A stretch of DNA of 64,000 bases from Peribacillus asahii (GTDB lineage: Bacteria > Bacillota > Bacilli > Bacillales > DSM-1321): NCBI RefSeq assembly GCF_004006295.1, contig NZ_CP026095.1, positions 1,784,001 through 1,848,000 of the forward strand. The letters are read 5' to 3'. The notes below the pieces were generated by a model. The model worked only from the letters and a program-made list of their open reading frames with translations, was not told where the DNA came from and made no database searches. A program made the position numbers and the translations under genes. Every line of letters starts with the position of its first letter. Within the stretch, counting starts at the first letter, position 1. Below, in pieces: positions 29,280 through 38,527 of the stretch.

Positions 29280-29374
29280 GTGTTAAGTGCTAGCATTCCT
29301 GCTCATTGATTTGTAGGTTGCCTCGCAGAGTAAAGGTAGGGTGACTTCCGCCTTTTGTTTTTTAGCACTTACAC
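29280..29374. repeat. 95-base inverted-repeat element between hfq and spoVK
   Basis: GTGTTAAGTGCTA (29280-29292) pairs with TAGCACTTACAC (29363-29374) with one bulge, enclosing about 70 bases. The arm length and the lack of a T run argue against a terminator. It may be a structured RNA or a small inverted-repeat insertion. No function can be assigned. Confidence 0.5.
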
Positions 29375-29556
29375 TTTTGTTCGGAATCCTTTTCGAATGG
29401 TCAAAGAATGATTTCCTGCTTTTCTGAATATAGATGAATAATAGATAGGTGGATTATTTCTTGGGAAAGCGCAGAAACTGACATTTTCTTAAAAGAAATG
29501 ACGAAAAACATAGTTAATATGTTGAAGTGTCTTTTTTTAGTAAAATAATTGTCTGA

Positions 29557-29579
29557 TTCCGTCGTATTTTTCGACGGAA
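29557..29579. promoter_or_regulatory. Perfect 8-bp hairpin before spoVK
   Basis: TTCCGTCG and CGACGGAA flank TATTTTT, about 70 bases upstream of the spoVK start. No T run follows, so an operator or leader structure is more likely than a terminator. Confidence 0.4.
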
Positions 29580-29649
29580 GGCTAGCTGAGAAGAGTTAAT
29601 TTCCTAATAAATTATAGGAATAAGGGGTCGGGAATGGCGAGGTGATGAT

Positions 29650-30603
29650 GTGGAGCAACCAATCCGAATGAAAAATAATGGGCAAATTAATATTGTCTTT
29701 AATGGAGAAAAAAGAAACGTGATACAAAAGGATGTGCCTATTAGGGAATTATATGATCGAGACCTTTCTGAACAGCATATTGCTTTGAAAGAAATCGAGG
29801 CGGAGCTTGAAACATTAGTTGGCATGGAAGAGATGAAAAAGTTAATTAAAGAAATTTATGCATGGATCTATGTCAATAAGAAGCGTGAGGAACGTGGTTT
29901 GAAGGCTGGGCGACAAGCGTTGCATATGATGTTTAAAGGGAATCCTGGCACTGGGAAAACGACGGTTGCACGCTTAATCGGTAAATTATTTCATAAGATG
30001 AATGTGTTAACAAAAGGACATTTAATAGAAGCGGAGCGTGCGGATTTAGTTGGTGAATATATTGGTCATACAGCTCAAAAAACACGAGATTTAGTGAAGA
30101 AAGCAATCGGGGGAATTTTGTTTATTGATGAAGCGTATTCGTTAGGACGCGGAGGAGAAAAAGACTTTGGGAAAGAAGCGATTGATACGCTTGTGAAGCA
30201 TATGGAGGATAAGCAGCATGAGTTTATTTTGATTCTAGCGGGTTATTCACGTGAAATGGATTATTTTCTTAGCTTAAATCCTGGTTTATTGTCACGATTT
30301 CCGCTTGTTATTGAATTTCCTGATTATACAACCGATCAATTAATGGAGATAGCGGATCTGATGCTAGAAGAGCGGGAGTATATCATTAGTCGTGATGCAG
30401 AGCGAAAGCTGCGCGAACATCTAGTTGTACTTCGCTCATTGCAAAGTCCTGTTTCCTTTTCGAACGGTCGCTATATTCGTAATGTCATTGAAAAAGCGAT
30501 TCGAACACAAGCGATGCGCTTATTGCATGAAGATAGTTATGACAAGGCAGATTTAATGACATTACGAAGTCAAGATTTTATTTTTAATGAACAGAATGAA
30601 TAA
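29650..30603 (+). CDS. spoVK: Stage V sporulation protein K, AAA ATPase
   Basis: The 317-residue CbxX/CfqX-type AAA+ protein is close to the B. subtilis length. Walker A is GNPGTGKTTVARL (about 100-112) and Walker B GGILFIDEAYSL (about 155-166). It is needed late in sporulation, when made in the mother cell. GTG 29650 is used behind GAGGTGATGAT. It is conserved between hfq and hflX. Confidence 0.93.
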   Translation: MEQPIRMKNNGQINIVFNGEKRNVIQKDVPIRELYDRDLSEQHIALKEIEAELETLVGMEEMKKLIKEIYAWIYVNKKREERGLKAGRQALHMMFKGNPGTGKTTVARLIGKLFHKMNVLTKGHLIEAERADLVGEYIGHTAQKTRDLVKKAIGGILFIDEAYSLGRGGEKDFGKEAIDTLVKHMEDKQHEFILILAGYSREMDYFLSLNPGLLSRFPLVIEFPDYTTDQLMEIADLMLEEREYIISRDAERKLREHLVVLRSLQSPVSFSNGRYIRNVIEKAIRTQAMRLLHEDSYDKADLMTLRSQDFIFNEQNE

Positions 30604-30610
30604 GGGAACA

Positions 30611-30636
30611 AAAAAAACGGCTTTAGGCCGTTTTTA
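30611..30636. terminator. Bidirectional terminator, spoVK / TRIC gene
   Basis: A run, CGGC-TTTAG-GCCG, then TTTTT, between two convergent genes and overlapping the minus-strand stop. Confidence 0.85.
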
Positions 30637-31242
30637 CATGTTTTGAGGCAATTTTTTATTTGGCAGCTCCCAGTTGCGTGTGTAGGAAAGGACACGCAAT
30701 GCTGTAATAATAATGAAGAGAGCATATAATTCCCATGTATCTGAGGCAAGTTCTAAGCCTAAGATTATCCCTGCTACAATTGCCCAAACTGCATAGATTT
30801 CTTTACGGAATAAGAGCGGTTTACGTCCTGCGAGAACATCGCGGACAATTCCGCCTCCGCAGCCAGTTAAAACAGCTGCTACAATAACCGCGCTTACTGG
30901 AAGATTGAGCTCAATTGCATATAGTGCTCCTTGAATAGCAAAAGCAGCTAATCCGATTGCATCGGTGAAATTTCCCCATTTGTCCCAATGCTTTAATGAA
31001 TTGTTTGGAAAGAAGAACACGATAGTAATCGATATTAAAGCAATTGTAAAGAACGTACCTTGGTCCCATAGTGTTGAAGGAGGGACACCAATTAATAAAT
31101 TTCTGATTGCTCCACCGCCAAATGCGGTTACGATGCCTAAAATATATACACCCAATAAATCATATTCTTCTTCCATAGCAATGATTGCCCCACTAATCGC
31201 AAAAGCAATTGTTCCAATTATGCTTAAAAATTCCCAGGTCAT
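30634..31242 (-). CDS. TRIC-family cation channel protein (UPF0126)
   Basis: A 202-residue protein with about seven membrane helices in two repeated halves. Both carry the family glycine signature: FGGGAIRNLLIGVPP near residue 42-56 and GCGGGIVRDVLAGRKPL near 127-143. Bacterial TRIC homologues form trimeric cation channels. Gene lies alone in reverse orientation between spoVK and hflX. Confidence 0.88.
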   Translation of the reverse strand: MTWEFLSIIGTIAFAISGAIIAMEEEYDLLGVYILGIVTAFGGGAIRNLLIGVPPSTLWDQGTFFTIALISITIVFFFPNNSLKHWDKWGNFTDAIGLAAFAIQGALYAIELNLPVSAVIVAAVLTGCGGGIVRDVLAGRKPLLFRKEIYAVWAIVAGIILGLELASDTWELYALFIIITALRVLSYTRNWELPNKKLPQNM

Positions 31243-31431
31243 ATGGATTCCCTCTATCAGTTAAATTTTATTTGAAATGTATAAACAGTGAGGATTTTTC
31301 ATTAATCTTGTCGCAAACTAAAATTGATTCTATCATGTTCTTTTCTTTTTGGAAATGCTCTATTTTAGTTTGTGAAAGTTTTAATCTTATTTATTTTTTT
31401 GGTATGATGAGTTGAATGATTTTGGATAAGG

Positions 31432-32697
31432 ATGGTGCCCTATTTGCAAAATGCTGAAAAAGAAACGGCGATTTTAATTGGATGTCAAACAGTGGAAGAT
31501 GATGCCCGCTTTCATTATTCATTAGAGGAACTTGCATCATTAACTCATACAGCAAATGGTGAAGTGTTGCTGACGGTTACTCAAAAACGGGAGCGTGTCC
31601 ATCCGGCCACATACATAGGAAAAGGAAAGATTGAAGAACTTCAAAATTTAGAAGCAGAATTAGAGCCGGATTTAATTATTTTTAATGATGAATTATCTCC
31701 AAGTCAGATTCGTAATCTTTCGAACCAGTTGGAAGCGCGAATCATTGATCGAACGCAATTGATTTTAGATATTTTCGCTCAGCGTGCTCGTTCAAGAGAA
31801 GGTCAGCTGCAGGTTGAGCTTGCTCAGCTGCAATATATGCTTCCTCGTCTAGTTGGCCAAGGAACGGCTTTATCTAGGCTTGGTGGTGGAATCGGAACGA
31901 GAGGACCTGGGGAAACGAAGCTTGAAAGCGATCGTCGTCATATTCGAGGTAAAATTGATGAAATTAAGAGTCAGTTGCGAGTAATCGCTGATCATCGTGA
32001 CCGGTACCGAGAGCGGCGTAAGCGAAATAAGGCGTTTCAAATAGCGCTTGTAGGGTATACAAATGCAGGAAAGTCAACATTGTTTAACCGATTAACGGAA
32101 GCAGCTGCATTTGAAGAGAATTTGCTATTTGCTACGCTGGATCCTCTTACTCGTAAAGCTGTATTGCCAAGCGGCTTTACGGTGTTAATGACAGATACGG
32201 TTGGATTTATTCAAGATTTACCTACTTCTCTTATTGCGGCTTTCCGCTCAACCTTAGAGGAAGTGAAGGAAGCTGACTTACTGTTACACGTCGTCGATTC
32301 ATCGAATCCTGATTACTTTAATCATCAAACGACGGTAGAAAATTTATTGCAAGACTTAGAAGCTACTTCCATTCCGATGCTTACGTTGTATAATAAGAGG
32401 GATTGCAAGCATGCCGAATTTTTGCCGACATCAAAAGACCAATCTTTACTGATTAGTGCCTATGATCAAGGAGATGTGGAAACAATTTTAGAGACAATTG
32501 AGCAAAGTATGATAAGTGAGATGGCAAGCTACCACGTTTCACTGCCTTCTACGGAAGGAAGATTACTTGCGCAGTTGAAGAATGAAACAATATTGCGGAC
32601 GCTCGCTTTTAATGAAGAAAGTGAGTGTTATGAATGCAGGGGTTTTTGTTTAACCAATCACCCAATTAGAGGCTTACTAGAGAAATTTACAATATAA
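31432..32697 (+). CDS. hflX: Ribosome-associated GTPase HflX
   Basis: A 421-residue protein. The N-terminal HflX domain includes [11 protein letters not shown] near residue 60 and the glycine-rich linker [16 protein letters not shown] near 150. The G domain starts near 200: G1 [13 protein letters not shown]3 [11 protein letters not shown]4 YNKRD. HflX splits stalled or stress-damaged ribosomes. The exact start is uncertain: ATG 31432, GTG 31435 and TTG 31444 are all in frame behind GGATAAGG. Confidence 0.93.
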   Translation: MVPYLQNAEKETAILIGCQTVEDDARFHYSLEELASLTHTANGEVLLTVTQKRERVHPATYIGKGKIEELQNLEAELEPDLIIFNDELSPSQIRNLSNQLEARIIDRTQLILDIFAQRARSREGQLQVELAQLQYMLPRLVGQGTALSRLGGGIGTRGPGETKLESDRRHIRGKIDEIKSQLRVIADHRDRYRERRKRNKAFQIALVGYTNAGKSTLFNRLTEAAAFEENLLFATLDPLTRKAVLPSGFTVLMTDTVGFIQDLPTSLIAAFRSTLEEVKEADLLLHVVDSSNPDYFNHQTTVENLLQDLEATSIPMLTLYNKRDCKHAEFLPTSKDQSLLISAYDQGDVETILETIEQSMISEMASYHVSLPSTEGRLLAQLKNETILRTLAFNEESECYECRGFCLTNHPIRGLLEKFTI

Positions 32698-32709
32698 AGG
32701 GGAAACAAC

Positions 32710-33978
32710 ATGTATCAATATTTAACAAATGGGGAAATTTTGCAACCGATTGTAAGAGAAATAGAGGCAATGATTGCTCCATTACATAAGAAAATAGAAG
32801 AGCGAATTGAAGAAAATCAATTTCGTTTGCTTCGCAGCTTTCAAGCACATCGGGTCAGTGATTCTCATTTTATCCCGTCAACAGGGTATGGGTATGATGA
32901 TGTCGGAAGAGATACGCTGGAATTAATCTATGCAGATGTATTTGGAGGAGAAGCGGGTCTTGTTCGCCCGCAAATTATTTCTGGTACACATGCTATTTCA
33001 ACGGCATTGTTTGGCATTCTTCGTCCAGGTGATGAACTGCTTTATATTACGGGAAAACCGTATGATACACTTGAAGAAATTGTTGGAATTCGCGGTACAG
33101 GGGTAGGTTCTTTACGAGATTTCCATATTGACTATAATATGGTTTCGTTAACCGCTGAAGGAGCTATTGATTTCGAGGCGGTTAAACAGTCCATTAAACC
33201 GAATACAAAAATGATTGGAATTCAGCGTTCAAAAGGATATGCAACGCGTCCATCTTTTACGATTGAGGAAATCGAAGCAGCTATTGCTTTTGTGAAAGAG
33301 ATTAATCCGAATATTGTTGTGTTCGTTGACAATTGTTACGGTGAATTTGTAGAAACGAAGGAGCCATGCCACGTAGGAGCCGACTTAATGGCGGGGTCAC
33401 TCATTAAAAACCCGGGCGGTGGTATAGTGAAAACAGGCGGCTATATCGTCGGTAAAAAAGAGCTGGTAGAAGCTTGTGCATATCGATTAACATCACCTGG
33501 TATTGGAGCAGAAGCAGGGGCGTCCCTTTATAGCTTACAAGAAATGTACCAAGGGTTTTTCCTTGCTCCGCATGTTGTAGGACAAGCATTAAAGGGAGCG
33601 GTGTTTACCGCAGCCTTTTTAGAGAGACTTGGAATGAATACATCGCCTAAATGGAATGCTAAACGCACCGATCTTATTCAATCTGTTCAATTTGATGATA
33701 AAGATAAGATGGTTGCTTTTTGTCAAGCAATTCAGTTTGCATCTCCAATCAATTCACATGTGACTCCGTATCCTGCTTATATGCCGGGCTATGAGGATGA
33801 TGTTATTATGGCAGCAGGAACATTTATTCAAGGAGCGAGCATTGAATTGACAGCAGATGGTCCAACTCGCGCTCCTTTTATTGCCTATGTTCAAGGGGGC
33901 TTAACGTATGCTCATGTGAAGATGGCAGTTTTAACAGCCGTAGATAATTTATTATCTAAGAAGCTTATTACATTATAA
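32710..33978 (+). CDS. ynbB: PLP-dependent methionine gamma-lyase family protein (YnbB)
   Basis: A 422-residue enzyme of the group once called aluminium-resistance proteins. The cofactor lysine is probably in GSLIKNPGGG near residue 226-235, and FVDNCYGEFVE holds the Asp that pairs with the pyridine nitrogen. Substrate is not established for the family. It starts 13 bases after hflX behind AAAGGGGAA, so the two are probably co-transcribed, as in B. subtilis. Confidence 0.88.
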   Translation: MYQYLTNGEILQPIVREIEAMIAPLHKKIEERIEENQFRLLRSFQAHRVSDSHFIPSTGYGYDDVGRDTLELIYADVFGGEAGLVRPQIISGTHAISTALFGILRPGDELLYITGKPYDTLEEIVGIRGTGVGSLRDFHIDYNMVSLTAEGAIDFEAVKQSIKPNTKMIGIQRSKGYATRPSFTIEEIEAAIAFVKEINPNIVVFVDNCYGEFVETKEPCHVGADLMAGSLIKNPGGGIVKTGGYIVGKKELVEACAYRLTSPGIGAEAGASLYSLQEMYQGFFLAPHVVGQALKGAVFTAAFLERLGMNTSPKWNAKRTDLIQSVQFDDKDKMVAFCQAIQFASPINSHVTPYPAYMPGYEDDVIMAAGTFIQGASIELTADGPTRAPFIAYVQGGLTYAHVKMAVLTAVDNLLSKKLITL

Positions 33979-33997
33979 ATAGTATGATAGAATAACT

Positions 33998-34030
33998 AGA
34001 GTGGCCAACTTCCTATTGGCTCTCTATTTT
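33998..34030 (+). terminator. Terminator after ynbB
   Basis: AGAG-GGCCAA pairs with TTGGC-CTCT with an imperfect centre, followed by ATTTT. Confidence 0.6.
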
Positions 34031-34067
34031 GAATTAACTTGCAATTCAGCAAAGTAAAAAATTTTTA

Positions 34068-34084
34068 TGTTATAAAATATAACA
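34068..34084. promoter_or_regulatory. GlnR/TnrA box of the glnRA operon
   Basis: TGTTATAAAATATAACA fits the consensus TGTNAN7TNACA perfectly and is itself a palindrome. It lies just upstream of the -35 element, where GlnR autoregulates in B. subtilis. Confidence 0.93.
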
Positions 34085-34089
34085 TTGCA

Positions 34090-34118
34090 TTGACAAATAA
34101 AATTACATAGCATAAAAT
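34090..34118 (+). promoter_or_regulatory. Sigma-A promoter of glnRA
   Basis: TTGACA (34090-34095), 17 bases, TAAAAT (34113-34118), immediately after the GlnR box. Confidence 0.85.
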
Positions 34119-34149
34119 AAAACTATGATAAACAAAAGGAGGATGCTTA

Positions 34150-34554
34150 ATGAGCGGCAACAACATTCGGCGTTCGATGCCTCTTTTTTCTATAGGAATC
34201 GTGATGCAATTGACAGAGTTGTCTGCGCGCCAGATTCGTTATTATGAAGAGCATCAATTAATTACTCCGATGAGAACGGAAGGCAATCGTCGTCTATTCT
34301 CATTAAATGATATCGATCGATTGCTCGAAATTAAGGATTTAATCGAGCAAGGAGTGAACCTAGCCGGTATTAAAAAAATTTTTACCGTGAAAAATGAGGG
34401 GGCTCTTCAAGAACAAGACAGCGAGCAAGCGGAAAAGATTAGACAAGACCTAAGTGAAGTGGAGTTGCGAAAAATTCTTCGAACGGAATTATTGCAAGGC
34501 GGTAAGTACCGTACATCTTTACGACAAGGTGATATGTCTCGCTTTTTCCATTAA
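34150..34554 (+). CDS. glnR: Nitrogen regulator GlnR (MerR family)
   Basis: A 134-residue repressor with a MerR-type winged helix at about 10-80 ([25 protein letters not shown]). The C-terminal tail, through [10 protein letters not shown], is where feedback-inhibited glutamine synthetase activates GlnR in Bacillus. It precedes glnA by 37 bases and represses its own operon at the box at 34068. Confidence 0.95.
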   Translation: MSGNNIRRSMPLFSIGIVMQLTELSARQIRYYEEHQLITPMRTEGNRRLFSLNDIDRLLEIKDLIEQGVNLAGIKKIFTVKNEGALQEQDSEQAEKIRQDLSEVELRKILRTELLQGGKYRTSLRQGDMSRFFH

Positions 34555-34591
34555 AAATAATTAGTTTTATATATTTGGGGAGGAATAGATC

Positions 34592-35926
34592 ATGGCAAAG
34601 TATACACGTGAAGATATTACTCGTTTAGCAAAAGAAGAAAATGTTAAATACATTCGTCTTCAATTTACAGATATTTTAGGAACTATTAAAAACGTAGAAA
34701 TTCCAGTAAGTCAATTAGGGAAAGCATTAGATAATAAAATGATGTTTGACGGTTCTTCTATCGAAGGGTTTGTACGTATCGAGGAATCTGATATGTATTT
34801 ATATCCAGATTTAGATACTTGGGTAGTGTTCCCTTGGACAGCTGAAAAAGGAAAAGTAGCTCGTTTAATCTGTGATATTTACAAGACAGACGGAACACCA
34901 TTCGAAGGTGACCCACGTAATAATTTAAAACGCGTTTTAGCTGAAGCAAGAGAAATGGGCTTCACAAACTTCAATCTTGGACCAGAGCCAGAATTCTTCT
35001 TATTCAAATTAGATGAGAAAGGTGAGCCAACTCTAGAATTGAATGATAAAGGCGGGTACTTTGACCTTGCACCAACAGATTTAGGGGAAAACTGCCGTCG
35101 TGATATCGTACTTGAGCTAGAGGAAATGGGCTTTGAAATCGAAGCATCTCACCATGAAGTAGCTCCTGGTCAACACGAAATCGATTTTAAATATGCAGAT
35201 GCTATTACAGCATGTGATCACATTCAAACATTTAAATTAGTAGTTAAAACAATTGCTCGTAAGCATGGTCTTCATGCAACATTCATGCCAAAGCCATTAT
35301 TCGGTGTAAATGGTTCAGGTATGCACTGTAACGTTTCTTTATTCAAAGGAAATGAAAATGCATTCTATGATACAAAAGGTAAGTTAGAACTTAGTGAAAC
35401 AGCTGAACAATTCATTGCTGGTGTAATCAAGCATGCTCCAGGTTTCACAGCTGTGACAAATCCAACAGTTAACTCTTACAAACGTCTAGTACCTGGTTAT
35501 GAAGCACCTTGTTACGTAGCATGGTCTGCTCAAAACCGCAGCCCGCTAATCCGTATTCCAGCTTCACGTGGTCTAGGAACTCGTGTTGAAGTACGTAGCG
35601 TTGACCCAGCGGCTAACCCATACTTGGCACTAGCTGTTATCCTTAAAGCAGGTCTTGATGGTATTAAAAATAACCTAACTCCTCCGGCTCCAGTTGATCG
35701 TAACATCTATGTTATGACAAAAGAAGAGCGTGAAGAAGTAGGTATTGTTGACCTGCCAGCTACATTAGCAGCTGCATTACAAGTATTACAATCTGACGAA
35801 GTTATTAAAGACGCGTTAGGTGCACATCTTTTAGAACACTTCGTTGAAGCGAAAGAAATCGAGTGGGATATGTTCCGTACGCAAGTACACCCATGGGAAC
35901 GCGATCAATACATGACAATGTATTGA
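34592..35926 (+). CDS. glnA: Glutamine synthetase, type I
   Basis: A 444-residue GSI-alpha enzyme. [10 protein letters not shown] (about 50-59), the metal-ligand Glu in [21 protein letters not shown] and [17 protein letters not shown] are all present. The adenylylation segment of GSI-beta enzymes is absent, as usual in Firmicutes. It makes glutamine from glutamate and ammonia, and also signals nitrogen status to GlnR and TnrA. AGGAATAG precedes the ATG. Confidence 0.97.
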   Translation: MAKYTREDITRLAKEENVKYIRLQFTDILGTIKNVEIPVSQLGKALDNKMMFDGSSIEGFVRIEESDMYLYPDLDTWVVFPWTAEKGKVARLICDIYKTDGTPFEGDPRNNLKRVLAEAREMGFTNFNLGPEPEFFLFKLDEKGEPTLELNDKGGYFDLAPTDLGENCRRDIVLELEEMGFEIEASHHEVAPGQHEIDFKYADAITACDHIQTFKLVVKTIARKHGLHATFMPKPLFGVNGSGMHCNVSLFKGNENAFYDTKGKLELSETAEQFIAGVIKHAPGFTAVTNPTVNSYKRLVPGYEAPCYVAWSAQNRSPLIRIPASRGLGTRVEVRSVDPAANPYLALAVILKAGLDGIKNNLTPPAPVDRNIYVMTKEEREEVGIVDLPATLAAALQVLQSDEVIKDALGAHLLEHFVEAKEIEWDMFRTQVHPWERDQYMTMY

Positions 35927-35933
35927 TCAACTG

Positions 35934-35968
35934 AAAGCCTTGATACTACTAGTATCGGGGCTTTTTTT
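35934..35968 (+). terminator. Terminator after glnA
   Basis: AAAGCC-TTGATAC pairs with GTATC-GGGGCTTT, then TTTTT. Confidence 0.88.
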
Positions 35969-35969
35969 A

Positions 35970-36389
35970 TTACCTTTGTAGGTTTCATATCTCCAAATAT
36001 TTTACTTGTATTTTGGCTGGCTTCTTGAAAATCTAGTGACTTATTTAATAGTTTGCTTCTTTAATCAGTAACCAGTCTCCTTATCTATAAGGACAAGAAG
36101 ACCAGTTATGTAGTGATTACTTTAAAAAAGAGTCGAATGATATGAATCCGTATATGGAAACACAAACAACAACCGAGCAAATCACCCGCATAATTCCTTT
36201 ATTTCTAAAAACAGCAAGTGCAGTATCCAAAAGGATGCCCTCCTTATCAAGTAGGTTAGTTTCAGTATATGTCATTCGTTCATATATTGATTGCTGGATA
36301 AAAAGTGCTAGTGTTTATGAATGCTTGCTTGAAGTTTGAAAGCGGAGAGTAGACCAAAACTACGCAGCAAAGGAGCAAGGTTAACCGAT
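35970..36389. other. Start of accessory region, no supported gene
   Basis: About 420 bases. A 65-codon frame at 36142-36339 lacks a ribosome site and family resemblance. GAGTC/GACCAG-like short repeats are weak. I see no promoter or RNA that I can support. Confidence 0.4.
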
Positions 36390-36725
36390 TTATTTATGAA
36401 TGGAAACCCCAGTACCAATTGGAACTCTAGATGATAAGTCTAGAACATCATGATTAAACATTCTAATACATCCATGTGAGACATTCTTACCGATTGAAGC
36501 TGGATTATTTGTTCCGTGTATACCGTAGTGGGGCCTTGATAATCCCATCCAAAGCACTCCAAATGGTCCGCCAGGGTTAGGCTGTTTATTGATAATCGTG
36601 TATGTCCCGGAAGGTGTTGGTGATAATATTTTTCCAACTGCAATTGGGTAAGTTTTTATAAGTCTGTTTCCATCAAAAAGTTTTAATTGATGTCGTGATG
36701 TTGATACGTCAATCCATCTCGCCAT
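36390..36725 (-). CDS. L,D-transpeptidase, YkuD catalytic domain only
   Basis: The 111-residue protein is almost entirely a YkuD domain. The signature runs [20 protein letters not shown] (about 69-88), with catalytic Cys in SHGCIRM and the upstream His in YGIHG. Such enzymes cross-link or modify peptidoglycan; small ones occur in spores. There is no signal peptide or LysM, so it is shorter than YkuD itself (164). ATG 36725 is preferred, with GGGG nine bases upstream. It is the first gene of the glnA-lexA accessory region. Confidence 0.85.
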   Translation of the reverse strand: MARWIDVSTSRHQLKLFDGNRLIKTYPIAVGKILSPTPSGTYTIINKQPNPGGPFGVLWMGLSRPHYGIHGTNNPASIGKNVSHGCIRMFNHDVLDLSSRVPIGTGVSIHK

Positions 36726-36982
36726 GAAGTTCAACCCCGTTTTTTAAATAATGTATGAAGTAACTAAGGCATTTGTTAATGAACAGGGATTGAGTAAGCA
36801 GTTAATGAGAAAATAAAGAAAGCAACTTAATGAACAGTATGAAGAGAATGCACAACAAAAGAGCAAGGCTCACTGGTGTTGATCTTGATGACTAAACGCC
36901 TTGCTCTGTATTACTGTATGTATTTTGGATTCACTTGATACAGGGGAATTTAAGAGGTCGTAAAGCACTTTTAAAAGTGCTA

Positions 36983-37153
36983 TCAGTTTGATTTAATTTT
37001 CTGGTATTCATTCAATAAAATATCTAACTTTTGACTGTACTTAATCGTATCAGAATGCGTAAGTCCTTTTGATATTCCAATAGTAATCATATGAGTTCTC
37101 AAATAACAAATGGAGGTTTCCAGATGTTTAAGAGATAAAGTTTTTGTATTCAT
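36983..37153 (-). CDS. Spo0E-like aspartyl-phosphate phosphatase peptide
   Basis: A 56-residue protein whose second half reads HSDTIKYSQKLDILLNEYQ. This matches the SxxLDxLLxxY core of the Spo0E family, small helical hairpins that dephosphorylate Spo0A~P or act on related partners. A strong AGGAGGT site precedes the ATG. It is too short for common ORF cut-offs. A palindrome AGCACTTTTAAAAGTGCT follows its stop. Its presence suggests an extra brake on sporulation, which is inference. Confidence 0.8.
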   Translation of the reverse strand: MNTKTLSLKHLETSICYLRTHMITIGISKGLTHSDTIKYSQKLDILLNEYQKIKSN

Positions 37154-37313
37154 GACTTACCTCCTGCTGATTTGTGACTAAAAACCAAAATTAAATAAAT
37201 ATTTAACATTATAAACTAATTATTACAAAAATGTAATGATACGATGAAAAATTTTTAGAGTGTTTAGCCTATGGGAGTGACTGTTATTAACAATATTTAA
37301 CAAAAAAAGAGAA

Positions 37314-37464
37314 GAAGTTGAACGTATCCAGTGTGTCTTGTGTGTGAAAGTAGACAGAGAAGAATATGGTTCGGCACAGAAAAGCCGTGAAAGCTTATCA
37401 GGAGAGTAAGGGACTTGTTGTGGATGGCATTGTCGGTATCAAGACTTGGGACATGCTGTTCTAA
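37314..37464 (+). pseudogene. Remnant of a peptidoglycan-binding domain (PG_binding_1)
   Basis: The end reads AVKAYQESKGLVVDGIVGI then KTWDMLF and stop, a typical PG_binding_1 repeat. One extra A near 37383-37386 separates it from the first half, which is in another frame (EVERIQ...VKVDREEYGSAQK). There is no start codon or catalytic domain. It is probably the tail of a lost cell-wall hydrolase. Confidence 0.7.
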
Positions 37465-37528
37465 ATAATTGTATAAAAACTGTTCAAGTTGTTATAATAG
37501 TGAAGCTTCTTTCTAGCGACGGATGCGA

Positions 37529-37560
37529 CCCCTTCTCCATAATAGGAGAGGGGATTTTTA
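37529..37560 (+). terminator. Terminator after the peptidoglycan-binding remnant
   Basis: CCCC-TTCTCC pairs with GGAG-AGGGG, followed by ATTTTTAGTTTTTT. Confidence 0.8.
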
Positions 37561-37631
37561 GTTTTTTATAAGAGGTACCATAATAATTTTTTATTTGTCT
37601 TTTTCGTAAAAATTGTTGCTTTTAAAATATT

Positions 37632-37910
37632 AAGGTTAATGGTGAAGCTGATGAACCAGCATTTTCAGTTAGGCAGGGTAGACACTATGATGTTTACTTT
37701 TTTGATAATCCCACTAATTTAAATGTGAAGAAGTACAAAATGTTAGCCACTCATAAGAAAACCAAAGAGACTGTTCAACTTTATGAATGGGAGATTGACA
37801 ATAACAAAAGTGGTGCGAAATTCTCCTTAGATAAACCAGGACTTTGGAAGATTGATGTTTCTGTTGATGAAGAGCTATTAACCAGTTTTATTGTAAAGGC
37901 AGAAAATTAG
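37632..37910 (+). pseudogene. 5'-truncated gene, unknown secreted-type beta protein
   Basis: The open frame runs from a stop just upstream of 37632, through VNGEADEPAFSVRQG and YDVYFFDNPTNLN, to FIVKAEN at 37910. There is no ATG before residue 35 of this stretch and no ribosome site, so only the C-terminal part of a gene remains. The alternating pattern looks like a beta-sandwich domain. I do not recognise the family. Confidence 0.5.
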
Positions 37911-38053
37911 AGAATTAACGAAATGAACCCATTCACCTTCGGAATTATGTTTGTGGGAGCGGAAGTAAAATAAATTGTGTCATTAACCTATATGGAACAT
38001 AGAATAAATTAACCCATTTAAGTACCTCCTTAAAACAAATAAGGAGTGATCGT

Positions 38054-38233
38054 ATGTCTGGTGTTCGTAGAGACGATTGTTGTGATGGATTTGACAGAGG
38101 CTGTGGATTTGGTGGTGGATTTGCCTTTTTAGTTGTATTGTTTATTCTCTTAATTATCGTAGGAGCTAGTTTCTGCGGTGGATTTGGTGGCGGATATGCT
38201 GCCCCAGCCCATGGATATGGTGCATACTGTTAA
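38054..38233 (+). CDS. YjcZ-family sporulation peptide
   Basis: A 59-residue peptide, read directly. Gly/Cys-rich ends (CGFGGGF and FCGGFGGGYAAP) flank one hydrophobic helix FAFLVVLFILLIIVGASF, the hallmark of the YjcZ/YhaL-type peptides found in spore coats or forespore membranes. AAGGAGTGAT precedes the ATG and a terminator follows. It is monocistronic. Confidence 0.85.
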   Translation: MSGVRRDDCCDGFDRGCGFGGGFAFLVVLFILLIIVGASFCGGFGGGYAAPAHGYGAYC

Positions 38234-38242
38234 ACATGAAAA

Positions 38243-38270
38243 GCTGCCCTTTTGGGCGGTCTTTTTATTT
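38243..38270 (+). terminator. Terminator after the YjcZ-type gene
   Basis: GCTGCCC-TTTT-GGGCGGT with G-U pairs, then CTTTTTATTTTT. Confidence 0.8.
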
Positions 38271-38317
38271 TTAAAGTCTTATTTTAGTTTGATAAAAAAC
38301 ATCGACAAAAACAGAAG

Positions 38318-38497
38318 AAAAAGGTAGACAAAGTTGCTGCCTTTTATGCTCATTTTTATACGAGTGATGTATAGGATAAGCAAGAATCTTTTATTAGTTG
38401 TGCACTAAAGGTATGAGATTATATTGATGCGCTTGAACTGAGTTATAGCATAGAAACAGCTATTATGAGTACGATAATGAAAGAGCATTTTAAGTAA
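38318..38497 (+). pseudogene. Decayed gene fragment with two in-frame stops
   Basis: A frame reading KKVDKVAAFYAHFYTSDV, stop, DKQESFISCALKV, stop, DYIDALELSYSIETAIMST, and finally EHFK and a stop. The continuity of helical, protein-like sequence across two stops suggests a dead gene. The family was not recognised. Confidence 0.4.
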
Positions 38498-38527
38498 TAA
38501 ATAATAATTATTGGAGGCTTTTGTTTT

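Noticed and set aside
36142..36339. 65-codon plus-strand frame
   Set aside because: No ribosome site, atypical composition and no recognisable family; probably chance in an empty region.
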